In this document: piece after piece, positions 1 to 8,253 of the stretch | Numbering within the stretch: position 1 is the stretch's first letter | Layout: each line of letters opens with the position of its first letter | Assembly: GCF_014202435.1 (NCBI RefSeq) | Contig: NZ_JACHGU010000006.1 | Location: 1-64,000 of the forward strand | Reading direction: 5' to 3' | DNA: 64,000 bases | Origin: Pseudoxanthomonas broegbernensis | GTDB taxonomy: Bacteria > Pseudomonadota > Gammaproteobacteria > Xanthomonadales > Xanthomonadaceae | Made by a program: the position numbers and the translations under genes | The notes under the pieces: model-generated | Told to the model about the DNA's origin: nothing | Database searches by the model: none | What the model saw: only the letters and a program-made list of their open reading frames with translations

Positions 1-377
1 TCGAGCAGGTCGGGATCGTCAGTGGCACGCAGCCGACGACAGCGATCGTGGATCTGGGTTATCGGGGACGGGAGATCGAGGGCGTCCAGGTGCTGTACCG
101 GGGCAAGCCGAAGACGCTGACGCGGCGGCAGTGGGCGTGGGTGAAGCGGCGACAGGCGGTGGAGCCGGTGATCGGGCATCTGAAGGACGACTGCCGGCTG
201 CGTCGCTGCCATCTCCAGGGTGCTGAAGGCGACGCCCTGCACGTGATCGCCTGCGCGGCCGGCTACAACATCCGCTGGCTGCTGCGGTGGATCGTGTTTT
301 TGTGTGCCTGGATCCGGGAGTGCCTGTTGCCGTCGGCGGCTCGCAGCTCAGGTGCGCGCGTCGCAATGGCCTGCTGA
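1..377 (+). CDS. IS5-family transposase, C-terminal part (cut by window edge)
   Basis: The reading frame is open from base 3 and ends at 377, so only the C-terminal ~125 residues are in the window. The protein carries DLGYRGRE and then RRQAVEPVIGHLKDDCRLRR, followed by a GDALHVIACAAGYNIRWLL segment. This is the conserved end of the DDE domain of IS5-type transposases; the glutamate in VEPVIGHLK is the expected third catalytic acid. The last ~25 residues (after LCAWIRE) look unlike the family and may be run-on sequence. The element sits directly against a broken RHS gene whose recognisable coding starts near 418, so it probably truncated that gene. The outer inverted repeat was not identified. 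Confidence 0.85.
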   Translation, partial: EQVGIVSGTQPTTAIVDLGYRGREIEGVQVLYRGKPKTLTRRQWAWVKRRQAVEPVIGHLKDDCRLRRCHLQGAEGDALHVIACAAGYNIRWLLRWIVFLCAWIRECLLPSAARSSGARVAMAC

Positions 378-417
378 AGCGGATACTTCAGGGGTGACTA
401 CTGAGAGATCACAGCTA

Positions 418-1331
418 GGCTACAACGCGCTGAACGAGCGCACGTGGAAGCAGATAGCGACCCTGGGCACCACCCGTTTCGTGTACGGGCCCAACAGCAC
501 GCTGCTGGGCGAGCGACGGGCAGTGGACCAGCTACCTGTGGTTCGGGGGGCGAGTTGGTCGGCATGGTCCGGGGCACCACGCTGTACTACATCCATGGCG
601 ACCACCTGGGCCGGCCGGAGATCGTGACCAGTACCGGCAAGGCGGTGGTGTGGCGGGCCAGCAACTACGGCTGGGACCGGGCGGTGACCACGGACAGCAT
701 CGGCGGGCTTAACATCGGCTTCCCGGGGCAGTACTACGATCAGGAAAGCAACCTCTGGTACAACATGAACCGGTATTACGACGCCCGGCTGGGGGCTTAT
801 ACGCAGGTCGATCCGATCGGGCTGGCGGGTGGGTTGAATCCGTATGTCTATGTGTCAGGAAATCCAATCAGCCAGACTGACCCACTTGGTCTGAAGGACT
901 ATACCGAATGTGAAACCGAAGCCCTGCTAAACCAAGAAAGGATGGATGCCGAGTCAGCTCCATTAGTAGCGACAGCAAAGCTATTTAACAACCATCGGGC
1001 AGGCGGAACGTTTGATTTCGCCCATAACCAACTCCCTGGTCAGAATGACACCTTCAACGTCGGTGGTACGATCTACAACGCGAGCCAATTTGGCAATTTC
1101 ATCGCGGGTTATGGCGGGGCTTATTTCGGGGGTGCTGCCGGCGTCGGTATAGTCAAAGGTGCAGGTTTTTCCATGAACGCCATGGAAGGCGGAGTTAACT
1201 TTGCCTTACGACGAGAAGGGCGCCAATTCGATGGCGATCGTGGAAGCCGGCCCTACATTGATGCAGGTGCACAACGAGCCTACGGAGAAATGGCGAACGG
1301 CAGCGGCCCTGGCTGCGGGTGCGGGCAATGA
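418..1331 (+). pseudogene. RHS-repeat protein C-terminal tip with polymorphic toxin domain, 5' truncated and frameshifted
   Basis: RHS core motifs are visible: [11 protein letters not shown] and [13 protein letters not shown] (418-511), [25 protein letters not shown], then [35 protein letters not shown] and DPLGL near 893. They lie in three successive frames: one extra G appears near 520-525 and another in the G6 run at 543-548. The frame is then open to 1331. After DPLGL comes a variable ~145-residue tip with FGNF, KGAGFSM and [14 protein letters not shown]. It resembles polymorphic toxin type 44 (a predicted RNase family), but I could not verify this. The tip is visibly less GC-rich than the rest of the window, typical of exchanged RHS cassettes. 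A shorter product could start at ATG 564, but no intact secretion or core region remains here. Confidence 0.75.
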
Positions 1332-1636
1332 AGCCTATCTGGTTGCTTGCGATTGTCTTCGTGCTGACATTTCTTGTTGGGGTATTTAGTAAGAAGCTAC
1401 TGCTACGGAATTGCGCAGCGGTAGTTCTATTCTTGGTTATCGCTATCGGCGCAACGCTATTTTTTGAAGTAAGCGTAAGAATTGTTTTGGACAACGCCTA
1501 CCAAAGCACAGAAATCTCGGAAGGTTTCATCTTAGGCGTGCGTCGGCTATCTGGGTGGTTTTCTTGGAGTCGGATAGTTGTGGTTTTCGCAGCACTGGGG
1601 CTCCTGATCATCGCTCTTCGCAAACCGCCCACCTGA
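1328..1636 (+). CDS. Small membrane protein, putative immunity protein of the RHS toxin tip
   Basis: The ATG at 1328 overlaps the TGA of the RHS tip (ATGA), so the two are translationally coupled. The 102-residue product has three hydrophobic segments (about residues 3-20, 27-47 and 78-97) separated by a short polar stretch. It is AT-richer than the chromosome, like the toxin tip before it. I do not recognise a named family. The call rests on position: polymorphic toxins are normally followed at once by a small immunity gene, and membrane immunity proteins are common. An alternative GTG start at 1319 would add three residues. It could also be an unrelated small membrane protein caught in the cassette. 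Confidence 0.6.
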   Translation: MKPIWLLAIVFVLTFLVGVFSKKLLLRNCAAVVLFLVIAIGATLFFEVSVRIVLDNAYQSTEISEGFILGVRRLSGWFSWSRIVVVFAALGLLIIALRKPPT

Positions 1637-1689
1637 ACATCTATGCCTATGTTGATGGCAACCAATTAGCTTCATTGATCCTTACGGAT
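1637..1689 (+). pseudogene. Second RHS core remnant (NIYAYVDGN...DPYG)
   Basis: Directly after the putative immunity gene the plus strand encodes [10 protein letters not shown] and, after one missing base near 1662, PISFIDPYG. This is the RHS core terminus that normally joins a variable tip. It is a duplicate of the motif that precedes the toxin tip upstream. The IS3 element begins at the next base, exactly within the following leucine codon, so whatever tip once followed is lost or displaced. Confidence 0.7.
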
Positions 1690-2907
1690 TGACCTCCTCC
1701 CTGTAATTCGGACCATCCAGAAGTAGAGGATTGGGCGACACTCCGCCCCGAGGAGGGCCCGTCGCCATGAAGAAGTCGAAGTTCACCGAAGAGCAGATCG
1801 CGTTCGCCCTGAAGCAAGCCGAAAGCGGAGCGTCCGTCGAGGAGGTCTGTCGCAAGCTGGGCATCAGCCAAGCCACGTTCTATGCCTGGCGCAAGAAGTT
1901 CGGCGGGCTTGGCGTGGCCGAATTGCGCCGTCTGCGCCAGCTCGAGGAGGAAAACCGCAAGCTCAAGCAGTTGGTCGTCGACCTGAGCCTGGACAAGGTC
2001 ATGATGCAGGATGCCTCGTCAAAAAAGCTCTGAGGCCCACGCAGCGCAAGACGCTCGTGCGCCATCTGCTCGACCGGTACCGCATCGGCGTGCGCCGTGC
2101 CTGCGAGGTCGTCAGGCAGAGCCGTTCGGCGTGGTACTACCAACCCCGGGAGAATGATGATGCGCCCCTGCTTCGACGGATCGAGGAGATCGCCGCCACA
2201 CGGGTCCGCTACGGCTTCCGCCGGATCTTCGTGCTGCTGCGCCGGGAAGGCTGGAGGGCCAACCACAAGCGCGTGTACCGGCTGTACTGCCAGGCCGGAC
2301 TCAACCTGCGGCGCAAGCGGCCTCGTCAGCGCAAGGCCGCGGCCCATCGCCTGGAGCGCGCCGTGCTGACGGCGCCCAACCAGGCCCGGAGCATGGACTT
2401 CGTGGCCGACGCCCTGTTCGACGGTCGCCGCTTCCGGGCCCTGACAGTCGTGGACAACTTCACCAAGGAGAGCCTGGCCATCGAGGTCGACCAGCAGCTC
2501 AAGGGTGAGGACGTCGTGGCGGTCATGGAACGGCTCAGGCACCCACGTGGGGTGCCGCAGCGGATCCAGACGGACAATGGCAGCGAGTTCATCTCGATCG
2601 TGGTGGATCGCTGGGCCTACGACCACGGCGTGACCATGGACTATTCCCGCCCGGGCAAGCCCACCGACAATCCGTTCATCGAGTCGTTCAACGGCAGCTT
2701 CAGGGACGAATGCCTCAACACGCACTGATTCCTGTCGTTGGATGACGCCCGTCAGAAGATCGAAAACTGGAGGGTCGATTACAATCATTTCCTGACGCAC
2801 TCGTCGATCGGCGACGTCCCGCCCGCCGAGTTCGCCGCCCGGTTCACCCCCCAACCCAAGGCCGAATTTTTCCAGTTCTGCTCGGGCCTAATGCGGGGAG
2901 GAGGTCA
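1690..2907 (+). mobile_element. IS3-family insertion sequence (IS407-like), about 1.2 kb
   Basis: The ends are 12-bp perfect inverted repeats, TGACCTCCTCCC at 1690-1701 and its complement at 2896-2907, with weaker similarity continuing inwards. TG...CA termini and an orfA/orfB pair joined by a slippery A-AAA-AAG heptamer are typical of IS3 elements. No convincing direct repeat flanks the ends: CGG precedes 1688 and follows 2909, but only if the element is taken to be two bases longer at each side. The RHS sequence is not resumed on the right side, so the insertion was followed by rearrangement or it marks a recombination joint. The element is probably defective because its orfB has a stop codon. 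Confidence 0.85.
1767..2033 (+). CDS. IS3-family transposase OrfA (helix-turn-helix protein)
   Basis: The 88-residue protein begins MKKSKFTEEQIAFALKQAE at ATG 1767. It has a helix-turn-helix (EEVCRKLGISQATFYAWRKK) and then a leucine-rich coiled coil (LRRLRQLEEENRKLKQLVVD) of the type used for transposase multimerisation. It ends in a slippery A-AAA-AAG run at 2021-2027, where a -1 shift would continue reading into the orfB frame as KALRPTQRKTL and give the OrfAB transposase. An upstream in-frame non-ATG codon at 1731 is less likely as a start. Confidence 0.9.
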   Translation: MKKSKFTEEQIAFALKQAESGASVEEVCRKLGISQATFYAWRKKFGGLGVAELRRLRQLEEENRKLKQLVVDLSLDKVMMQDASSKKL

Positions 2908-2920
2908 ATCGGTCGCCTAG
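2027..2920 (+). pseudogene. IS3-family transposase OrfB, interrupted by a nonsense codon
   Basis: This frame carries the rve-type integrase core: SMDFVADAL (first Asp), TDNGSEF (second Asp) and NPFIESFNGSFRDECLNTH (catalytic Glu). The codon after NTH, where relatives have Trp, is TGA at 2726-2728. The same frame then continues with [19 protein letters not shown] and [13 protein letters not shown] to a TAG at 2918-2920. This is a simple point mutation rather than a frameshift. Without readthrough the product stops about 60 residues early, after all three acidic residues but without the C-terminal segment. The final stop lies 13 bases outside the right inverted repeat, so the native end may differ. 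Confidence 0.85.
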
Positions 2921-3201
2921 GTCCTCCGCAATGTGGATGCTGCCCGGGGCCCAGTTGTTCGGTATGATCTATCATGATTGACAATGGAGTCGAAAAAGTC
3001 GTCGCCTCGCAAATCGCTCCATCTTCCGCCCTAGAAAAATCTTTGAGCGGCTGGCGGTAAAAGCGACGGTAAGGCTCCATGCCGATCACAGCCAATCCCT
3101 TTAACCACGCGGACTTGCGTGGCTTGTTGATGATCGAGTGGGGAGTGAGCGGCGCAGCCGCCGGCATGGTCCACGCCTGACAACAACACAAGGAGCAGTC
3201 C
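2921..3201 (+). other. Intergenic region before the aldo/keto reductase gene, with a tiny possible ORF
   Basis: No recognisable gene lies here. A 33-residue reading frame runs from ATG 3079 to TGA 3180 (MPITANPFNHADLRGLL...), preceded by GGTAAGG. It matches nothing I know and may be chance. A short inverted repeat CCACGC/GCGTGG lies inside it at about 3107-3124. The aldo/keto reductase gene has its own ribosome site, AAGGAG, at about 3190. Confidence 0.3.
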
Positions 3202-4188
3202 ATGCATTCCAGACCCTTCGGCCGTACCGGCCGCGATGTCGGCCAGATCGGCTTCGGCGCCTGGGCGATCGGCGCCGCCTGGGGCGAGGTCGACGATTCC
3301 GCGTCGGTCGCCGCGCTGCACGCCGCGCTGGACGCGGGGCTGGACTTCATCGATACCGCCGACGTCTACGGCGACGGCCATTCCGAGCGCCTGATCGCCC
3401 GGGTACTGAAGGAGCGCGGAGGCGAGCGGCCGTTCGTGGCGACCAAGGCCGGCCGCCGGCTGCCGCAGCAGACCGTGGAAGGCTACAGCGCGGCGAACCT
3501 GGAGGACTGGATCGACCGCAGCCTGCGCAACCTGGACGTGGAGCGCCTGGATCTGCTCCAGTTGCATTGCCCGCCCACCGATGCCTACTACCATCCGGAC
3601 GTGTTCGAGCGCATGGAGCGCCTGGTGGAGCGCGGCAAGGTCGCCCACTACGGGGTGAGCGTGGAGCGGGTGGAAGAGGCGCTGAAGGCGATCGAGTACC
3701 CCGGCGTGGTCAGCGTCCAGATCATCTACAACATGTTCCGCCTGCGCCCGGCCGAGTTGTTCTTCCGCCAGGCGCAGCGCCGCGAGGTGGCGGTGATCGT
3801 GCGGGTGCCGCTGGCCAGCGGCCTGCTCAGCGGCAAGTTCGGCCCGGATACCCGCTTCGAGTCCAACGACCACCGCCAGTTCAACCGTCACGGCGAAGCC
3901 TTCGACGTGGGCGAGACCTTCTCCGGCGTGCCCTACGAGGTGGGCCTGGCGGCGGTGGAGAAACTTCGTCCGCTGGTGCCGGAAGGCGCGACCCTGGCAC
4001 AGCTCGCGCTGCGCTGGATCCTGATGGACCCGGCGGTGACCGTGGTCATACCCGGTGCGCGCAACACCCGCCAGGCGCTGGGCAACATCGCCGCTTCGGC
4101 GCTGCCGGCGCTGCCGGAGGACACCATGCAGGCGGTGGCACGGATCTACGACGAGGACATCCGGCCCTACGTGCACCAGCGCTGGTGA
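3202..4188 (+). CDS. Aldo/keto reductase
   Basis: A 328-residue single-domain TIM-barrel oxidoreductase expected to reduce carbonyl compounds with NADPH in the cytoplasm. The catalytic tetrad is present: Asp51 and Tyr56 (DTADVYGDGHSE), Lys82 (VATKAG) and His122 (LLQLHCPP). The NADP-binding end shows VRVPLASGLLSGKF and VVIPGARNTRQALGN. Length is normal. The start at ATG 3202 follows AAGGAGCAGTCC. The substrate cannot be told from sequence. It stands alone between the IS scar and a lipoprotein gene. Confidence 0.92.
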   Translation: MHSRPFGRTGRDVGQIGFGAWAIGAAWGEVDDSASVAALHAALDAGLDFIDTADVYGDGHSERLIARVLKERGGERPFVATKAGRRLPQQTVEGYSAANLEDWIDRSLRNLDVERLDLLQLHCPPTDAYYHPDVFERMERLVERGKVAHYGVSVERVEEALKAIEYPGVVSVQIIYNMFRLRPAELFFRQAQRREVAVIVRVPLASGLLSGKFGPDTRFESNDHRQFNRHGEAFDVGETFSGVPYEVGLAAVEKLRPLVPEGATLAQLALRWILMDPAVTVVIPGARNTRQALGNIAASALPALPEDTMQAVARIYDEDIRPYVHQRW

Positions 4189-4365
4189 TCCGCAAGCGCC
4201 GGCGATGCGGGGGAGTCCGGTAGGGTACGGGCAGCATCCGCTCCGTGCGCCCGCCGGGCCGTCCTCGGCATGATCGATGCGCGCCATTCGTCCGCCATGC
4301 CCGCGGACGCTCGCATCCCGCGCATGCCGGGGGCACCATGGACTTCCGCCCAGGAGAACCCCGCC

Positions 4366-4845
4366 ATGCGCGTGCTGCGTGTTCGGATGCGACTCCCCAT
4401 CCTGTGCCTGCTCCTGCCGTTGGCGGCGTGCGGAGCGGACGATGGGTCCGGTGGTTCCCCGCCTGTTCCCGAAGCCGCCACGCCGACGCCGGCATCGGTG
4501 CAGGAACGGCCTGCCGATGCGCTTGCCGGCGACCTGGTCGCATCGATCAACGAGCCGTTCTGGCAGGCGCGCGTGGAGGCGCGCGCATTGCAACTCGGAG
4601 GCGTGGACCAGGAATCGCCGCGCTGGCTGGACATCGTGGAGGACGTGCGGCAGGCGCGCCTGCGCCGGATCCTGGCCCGCGACGCCATCGGCGAGGTGGA
4701 GTTGCGGGTGGAAGATCTTCCCTGCGAGGACAGTATGTCCGGCGCCCGTTTTCCCTTCAGCGCCCTCCTGTCCATCGCCGACGGCGACGCGGTCGCCGGT
4801 TGCGCACGGCCGGCATCGATGCCGCAGCCGCGCGAACCGGGCTGA
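4366..4845 (+). CDS. Lipoprotein of the COG3650 type
   Basis: The start is taken at ATG 4366, which follows CAGGAGAA at a normal distance; a longer frame from 4270 would place the signal peptide internally. The 159-residue product has a type II signal (MRLPILCLLLPLAACG) with the lipid-accepting Cys in LAAC. The mature part has NEPFW near the front and, further on, PCEDSMSGARFPFSA followed by VAGCA. The EPFW block plus C-x-DSMSG-x-x-x-P and a late Gly-Cys pair is the pattern of small periplasmic lipoproteins grouped as COG3650, often near heat-shock-type META proteins. Function is unknown. Confidence 0.75.
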   Translation: MRVLRVRMRLPILCLLLPLAACGADDGSGGSPPVPEAATPTPASVQERPADALAGDLVASINEPFWQARVEARALQLGGVDQESPRWLDIVEDVRQARLRRILARDAIGEVELRVEDLPCEDSMSGARFPFSALLSIADGDAVAGCARPASMPQPREPG

Positions 4846-4931
4846 GCGACGCCCGCGGGCACCGTGCATCCGGGCGCCCGCGGACGGCGCTGGCTAGAAT
4901 GGGCGGTTCCACGCCAGTGCAGGTGAGCGTC

Positions 4932-5276
4932 ATGACCATGAACCCTTCCAATTGCCCGCAGTGCGGTCTGGACAACGTCTATCCCGATGGCGCGCTCCAG
5001 GTGTGCGCCGATTGCGGCCATGAATGGAGCGGCCATGCCCAGGCCGTGGACGAGGTGCGGCAGGCCGTGCGCGATTCCAACGGCAATCCCTTGGCGGCCG
5101 GCGACACCGTGGTGGTGATCAAGGACCTGAAGGTGAAAGGCTCCTCGATTCCGCTCAAGCAGGGAACGATGATCCGCAACATCCGCCTCGTGGAGGGCGA
5201 TCCGGAACACATCGAAGGCCATTCCGAGAAGATTAAGGGGCTGGTGCTCAAGACTCAGTTCCTGCGCAAGGCGTGA
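4932..5276 (+). CDS. yjdM: Zinc-ribbon protein YjdM (PhnA-like)
   Basis: 114 residues. The N-terminal zinc ribbon has two cysteine pairs (CPQCG and CADCG). It is followed by the conserved PhnA/YjdM domain with DSNGNPLAAGDTVVVIKDLK, VKGSS and IKGLVLKTQFLRK at the C terminus. AGGTGAG precedes ATG 4932; ATG 4938 is an alternative. The family was once named for alkylphosphonate uptake, but no phn genes are nearby, so a phosphonate role is not supported here. Confidence 0.93.
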   Translation: MTMNPSNCPQCGLDNVYPDGALQVCADCGHEWSGHAQAVDEVRQAVRDSNGNPLAAGDTVVVIKDLKVKGSSIPLKQGTMIRNIRLVEGDPEHIEGHSEKIKGLVLKTQFLRKA

Positions 5277-5345
5277 CGCAGGGTCCGGCGATGCCACGGC
5301 AGCCCGGCACCCGCGCGGGGTCCTGAATGAGCGGAGGCAGCGAAG

Positions 5346-5609
5346 ATGGCGACCGGTTGGGCAGGCGACGGCGCGGTCCACGACCAGATCGAAGCCACGG
5401 TGAAGGACGCGGTGGAACGGGCGCGCCGGCAGTTGCCGGCCGGCCCGGGGCTGGACCGCTGCGAGGAATGCGATGCGCCGATCCCGGAAGCGCGCAGGCG
5501 CGCGATTCCCGGCGTGCGCCTGTGCGTGGCCTGCCAGACGGTGCGCGACGAGGAGGCGGGCTTCAGCGCCTACAACCGCCGCGGCAGCAAGGACAGCCAG
5601 TTGCGCTGA
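5346..5609 (+). CDS. DksA/TraR-type C4 zinc-finger protein
   Basis: An 87-residue protein with the C4 zinc finger CEECDAPIPEARRRA...CVACQ in its second half, matching the small TraR/YbiI branch of the DksA family. Longer members bind the RNA polymerase secondary channel through a coiled-coil tip. The N-terminal helix here (QIEATVKDAVERARRQL) is short and lacks the full DksA coiled coil, so a polymerase role is only possible. It is followed convergently by the minus-strand MscS gene 16 bases away. Confidence 0.88.
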   Translation: MATGWAGDGAVHDQIEATVKDAVERARRQLPAGPGLDRCEECDAPIPEARRRAIPGVRLCVACQTVRDEEAGFSAYNRRGSKDSQLR

Positions 5610-5625
5610 TGGCCCGGGCGCGGCT

Positions 5626-6240
5626 TCAGCCGGGCTGCTCCTGGGTGCCGGCGTCGGCGGCGTCCGCCCGCCAGCGCGAGGGTACGTCCTGGCCGCGCCA
5701 GCGGCGCACGGCCCGCTGGAAGAAGAGGCTGTTGGGTATTTGCAGCACGCTGCTTTCGCCGTCGGCGCCGCCGCCGATCTCCTGCAGGGTGGTGTAGATC
5801 AGGTTGAGGTCGACCACCCGGCCCTTGAGGCCGGGTTTCTCGCCGTTCTCCAGTATCTCGATGTGGTCGTTGCGGCGGAACGGCCGGGTGGTGAAGATCA
5901 GCACCGAGCAGAAGATGTTGGACAGCACGCTCCACGCGGCGAAGAAGGCCACCGCGCCGACCGCGGCGAAGCTGGTGAAGGCGGTCCACAGCACCGTCCC
6001 GGAGACGCCCAGCCGTTCGAGCGCCAGCAAGATGGTGGCGAACGCGATCAAGGTGGCCGATACGCGCCGCAGCACCGCGGCCATCTCCGGCGGGAGGCCG
6101 CGCCGCGCCACCAGCCGGCGCACCACCGCCCGGACCAGGCGCTGCAGCAGCCAGGCCGCCAGCAGGATCAGCACCACCTGGCCGATGGGCAGCACGGTGC
6201 CCAGCCATTCCTGCATCCATGCGGGCAGGTGCTGCCTCAT
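5626..6240 (-). CDS. Small mechanosensitive channel (MscS family)
   Basis: A 204-residue inner-membrane protein. It has a hydrophobic helix at about residues 15-35, two more at about 60-110 (including the pore-like ALERLGVSGTVLWTAFTSF and AAWSVLSNIF), and then the MscS beta domain (RPFRRNDHIEI, VVDLNLIYTTL, IPNSLFFQRAV). It is shorter than E. coli MscS and lacks most of the C-terminal vestibule. Its ATG overlaps the stop of the S4-domain gene (ATGA), so it is the last gene of a tightly packed minus-strand run. Confidence 0.88.
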   Translation of the reverse strand: MRQHLPAWMQEWLGTVLPIGQVVLILLAAWLLQRLVRAVVRRLVARRGLPPEMAAVLRRVSATLIAFATILLALERLGVSGTVLWTAFTSFAAVGAVAFFAAWSVLSNIFCSVLIFTTRPFRRNDHIEILENGEKPGLKGRVVDLNLIYTTLQEIGGGADGESSVLQIPNSLFFQRAVRRWRGQDVPSRWRADAADAGTQEQPG

Positions 6241-6479
6241 GGCGGGGATGCGCCGGTGCGCGGCGGCGCCAACACGTTGATGCGCGTGTCCCCGACCGCC
6301 ACGGTGTCGCCGGCCCGGATCTTGCGGGTCTTGCGCAACTCCACCGCTCCGTCCACGCGCACCTGGCCGGCGGCGACCAGCGCCTTGCCAGCTCCGCCGC
6401 TGTCGCACAGGCCGGCCAGCTTGAGCAACTGGTTCAGCTCGACGTACTCGCGGTCCAGTTCGAAGTCCATGTGTTCCAT
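6237..6479 (-). CDS. S4-domain RNA-binding protein
   Basis: About 80 residues dominated by an S4 RNA-binding domain (ELNQLLKLAGLCDSGGAGKA, then QVRVDGAVELRKTRKI). This is the YbcJ-like group of free-standing S4 proteins. The start is uncertain: ATG 6479 is used here, GTG 6485 and ATG 6470 are also possible, the last having GGA just upstream. It begins just after the TPR gene ends at 6489 and overlaps the MscS start, so the three are probably co-transcribed. Confidence 0.82.
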   Translation of the reverse strand: MEHMDFELDREYVELNQLLKLAGLCDSGGAGKALVAAGQVRVDGAVELRKTRKIRAGDTVAVGDTRINVLAPPRTGASPP

Positions 6480-6488
6480 CGGCACAGT

Positions 6489-7622
6489 CTAGAGGCTGCG
6501 TCCCGCCTGGCCGGCGCTGTGTTCCTGCCAGCGCTTGAGGTGTTCGAGCTTGCGCATGTAGACGCTGCGGTCCTGTTCGGTGTTGGCCAGGGTATGGGCG
6601 CGGGCCATCTCGCGCTGGGAACGGACGATGTCGCCGGAAAAGAAATAGGCGCGGGCCAGGCCGAAACGGAACTGATGCTCGTTGTGGCGCAGCCGCAGGG
6701 CGGCGCGGTAGTGGTCGATGGCGCAGGCGTAGTCGCCGCGCTCTTCGCAGCGCACGGCCATGACGAACTGGTGGAAGGCGTCGCCGCCCTGCACCTTTTC
6801 CAGCCGCCGGGCGTAGCGCTGCACATTGCCGACGTTGCCCCGGCGCTGGTACAGGGACACTAGGTTGCTGAGCGTGGGACTGCTCTGCGGGGCCAGGCGC
6901 AGGGCGGTCTGGTAGGCGTGTTCGGCGCCGTCCAGGTCGCTCTCGCGTTGCAGCAGCACGCCCAGGTTGTTCCAGGCCGCGACGAACGTCGGGTCGTCGG
7001 CCAGCGCCGCGCGCAGCAGGACGCGCGCCGCCTCGACGTCGCCGGCGGCCATGTGCTCGGCGCCGCGGTTGTTGTGGAAATGCGCCATCGCACGCGCGTC
7101 GTCGATGGCGCGCGGGTGTTCGCGGGTGGCCAGGATGTTGCGGTCCAGGTCGAAGGTCCGATGCCGGCCGTTGCCGCGGACGCCGGCGTTGACGTGGTTG
7201 GCGCCGTAGATCACGCCCTGGTTCTGGTACCAGGCCAGGACTTCGCCGGCTTCCTGCACCCGCGCGTCCAGCCCGGCTTCGCGGGCCAGGGCGACGAACA
7301 GCAGGGTGAAGGACAGGCAGTTGGCGCGGCGGTCGCGCCAGGTTTCGGCCACGGTGCGGGTGAACTCGAAATCGTAGTGCAGCTCCAGTCCGCCGTCCTC
7401 GAACGTCAGCTCGAGCAGGCGCTGCAGGCGCGCATCCGCATTGCCGCCCGGCGCGACGACGCGCTCGTGCAGCAGCGCGCGGAGGTCGTCGGGCAGGTGC
7501 ATGACCTCGGCCTGCGACGGCACCGCGACGGTGGCGGGAGGCGGGAAGGGGGCCTCTTCGGCCATTGCGGCGGAGGCGGCCATGGACAGCGCCAGCGATG
7601 CCGCCATCAGCAAGGTGTGCAT
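6489..7622 (-). CDS. Secreted TPR protein with transglutaminase-like domain
   Basis: 377 residues. A signal peptide (MHTLLMAASLALSMAASAAMA) is followed by a papain/transglutaminase-like module with a candidate catalytic Cys in RANCLSFTLLFVALAREAG and a candidate His in GANHVNAGV. Four or more tetratricopeptide repeats then run from about residue 180 (AMAHFHNNRGAEHMAAGD, AWNNLGVLLQRESDLDGAE, HYRAALRLRHNEHQFRFG). The start at ATG 7622 is preceded by GGAGG. The substrate is unknown. The layout suggests a periplasmic protein for peptide cross-links or a scaffold. Confidence 0.83.
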   Translation of the reverse strand: MHTLLMAASLALSMAASAAMAEEAPFPPPATVAVPSQAEVMHLPDDLRALLHERVVAPGGNADARLQRLLELTFEDGGLELHYDFEFTRTVAETWRDRRANCLSFTLLFVALAREAGLDARVQEAGEVLAWYQNQGVIYGANHVNAGVRGNGRHRTFDLDRNILATREHPRAIDDARAMAHFHNNRGAEHMAAGDVEAARVLLRAALADDPTFVAAWNNLGVLLQRESDLDGAEHAYQTALRLAPQSSPTLSNLVSLYQRRGNVGNVQRYARRLEKVQGGDAFHQFVMAVRCEERGDYACAIDHYRAALRLRHNEHQFRFGLARAYFFSGDIVRSQREMARAHTLANTEQDRSVYMRKLEHLKRWQEHSAGQAGRSL

Positions 7623-7675
7623 GACCTGCCTCCAGGGGTGCGGTAATGGGCGCAGTGTAGGCCGTTCCTGGCCGC

Positions 7676-8152
7676 TCATGGCGCCGTCTGCTCCGAGGGA
7701 ATATCCAGCCGTCCCCGGCCGCTGAAACGGCGGGTGCCGAACAGGCCGCCTTCCAGCTTGCCGCGGACCACGTAGTCCAGCCGTCGCGGCTCCTTCCCGC
7801 TGCCGAACGCGGCGATCTGGCGGGCCACGCCCAGCATGGATACGGTGACGGGGATGGTGACGATGGCCTCGCCATAGCGGGGCACGGTACCGGCCGCGCC
7901 GCTCACGCCGGTGGCCAGGGTACGGCCGTTCAATTCCAGCTCCAGGGCCGCGCCGTCGTAGTCCACCGCCACGGCGTTGGGGTTCTGGACCCGCAGCTTC
8001 ACCGCCAGGCGCAGTTCCATGCCCTCGCCGGGCAGGGATTCCACACCGGCCACGTCCACCCGCAGCGGGTCGCGGTGGGGCAGGCCGGCACAGCCGGCGA
8101 GCGCGGCCAGCAACAGCAGCGCGAGCCGTTGGAAGACCGGGGCGGGGCGCAT
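7676..8152 (-). CDS. LEA type 2 (LEA14-like) lipoprotein
   Basis: 158 residues starting at ATG 8152. The lipoprotein signal ends LLLAALAGC, with the lipidated Cys near residue 21. The rest is a single beta-sandwich of the water-stress/LEA14 type: KLRVQNPNAVAVDYDGAAL, LNGRTLATGVSG and a late LDYVVRGKLEGG. It lies between motB and the TPR gene on the same strand. No specific function can be assigned. Confidence 0.82.
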   Translation of the reverse strand: MRPAPVFQRLALLLLAALAGCAGLPHRDPLRVDVAGVESLPGEGMELRLAVKLRVQNPNAVAVDYDGAALELELNGRTLATGVSGAAGTVPRYGEAIVTIPVTVSMLGVARQIAAFGSGKEPRRLDYVVRGKLEGGLFGTRRFSGRGRLDIPSEQTAP

Positions 8153-8253
8153 GGCGATCCTGCATCTGGGAGGATGCGGGCAGTCTGTATGCAAGGGCGC
8201 GGGGCCGGCAAGACGGTGGCGCAGCCCTGTTCAGCCGCCGCCCGGCAGCGGCG

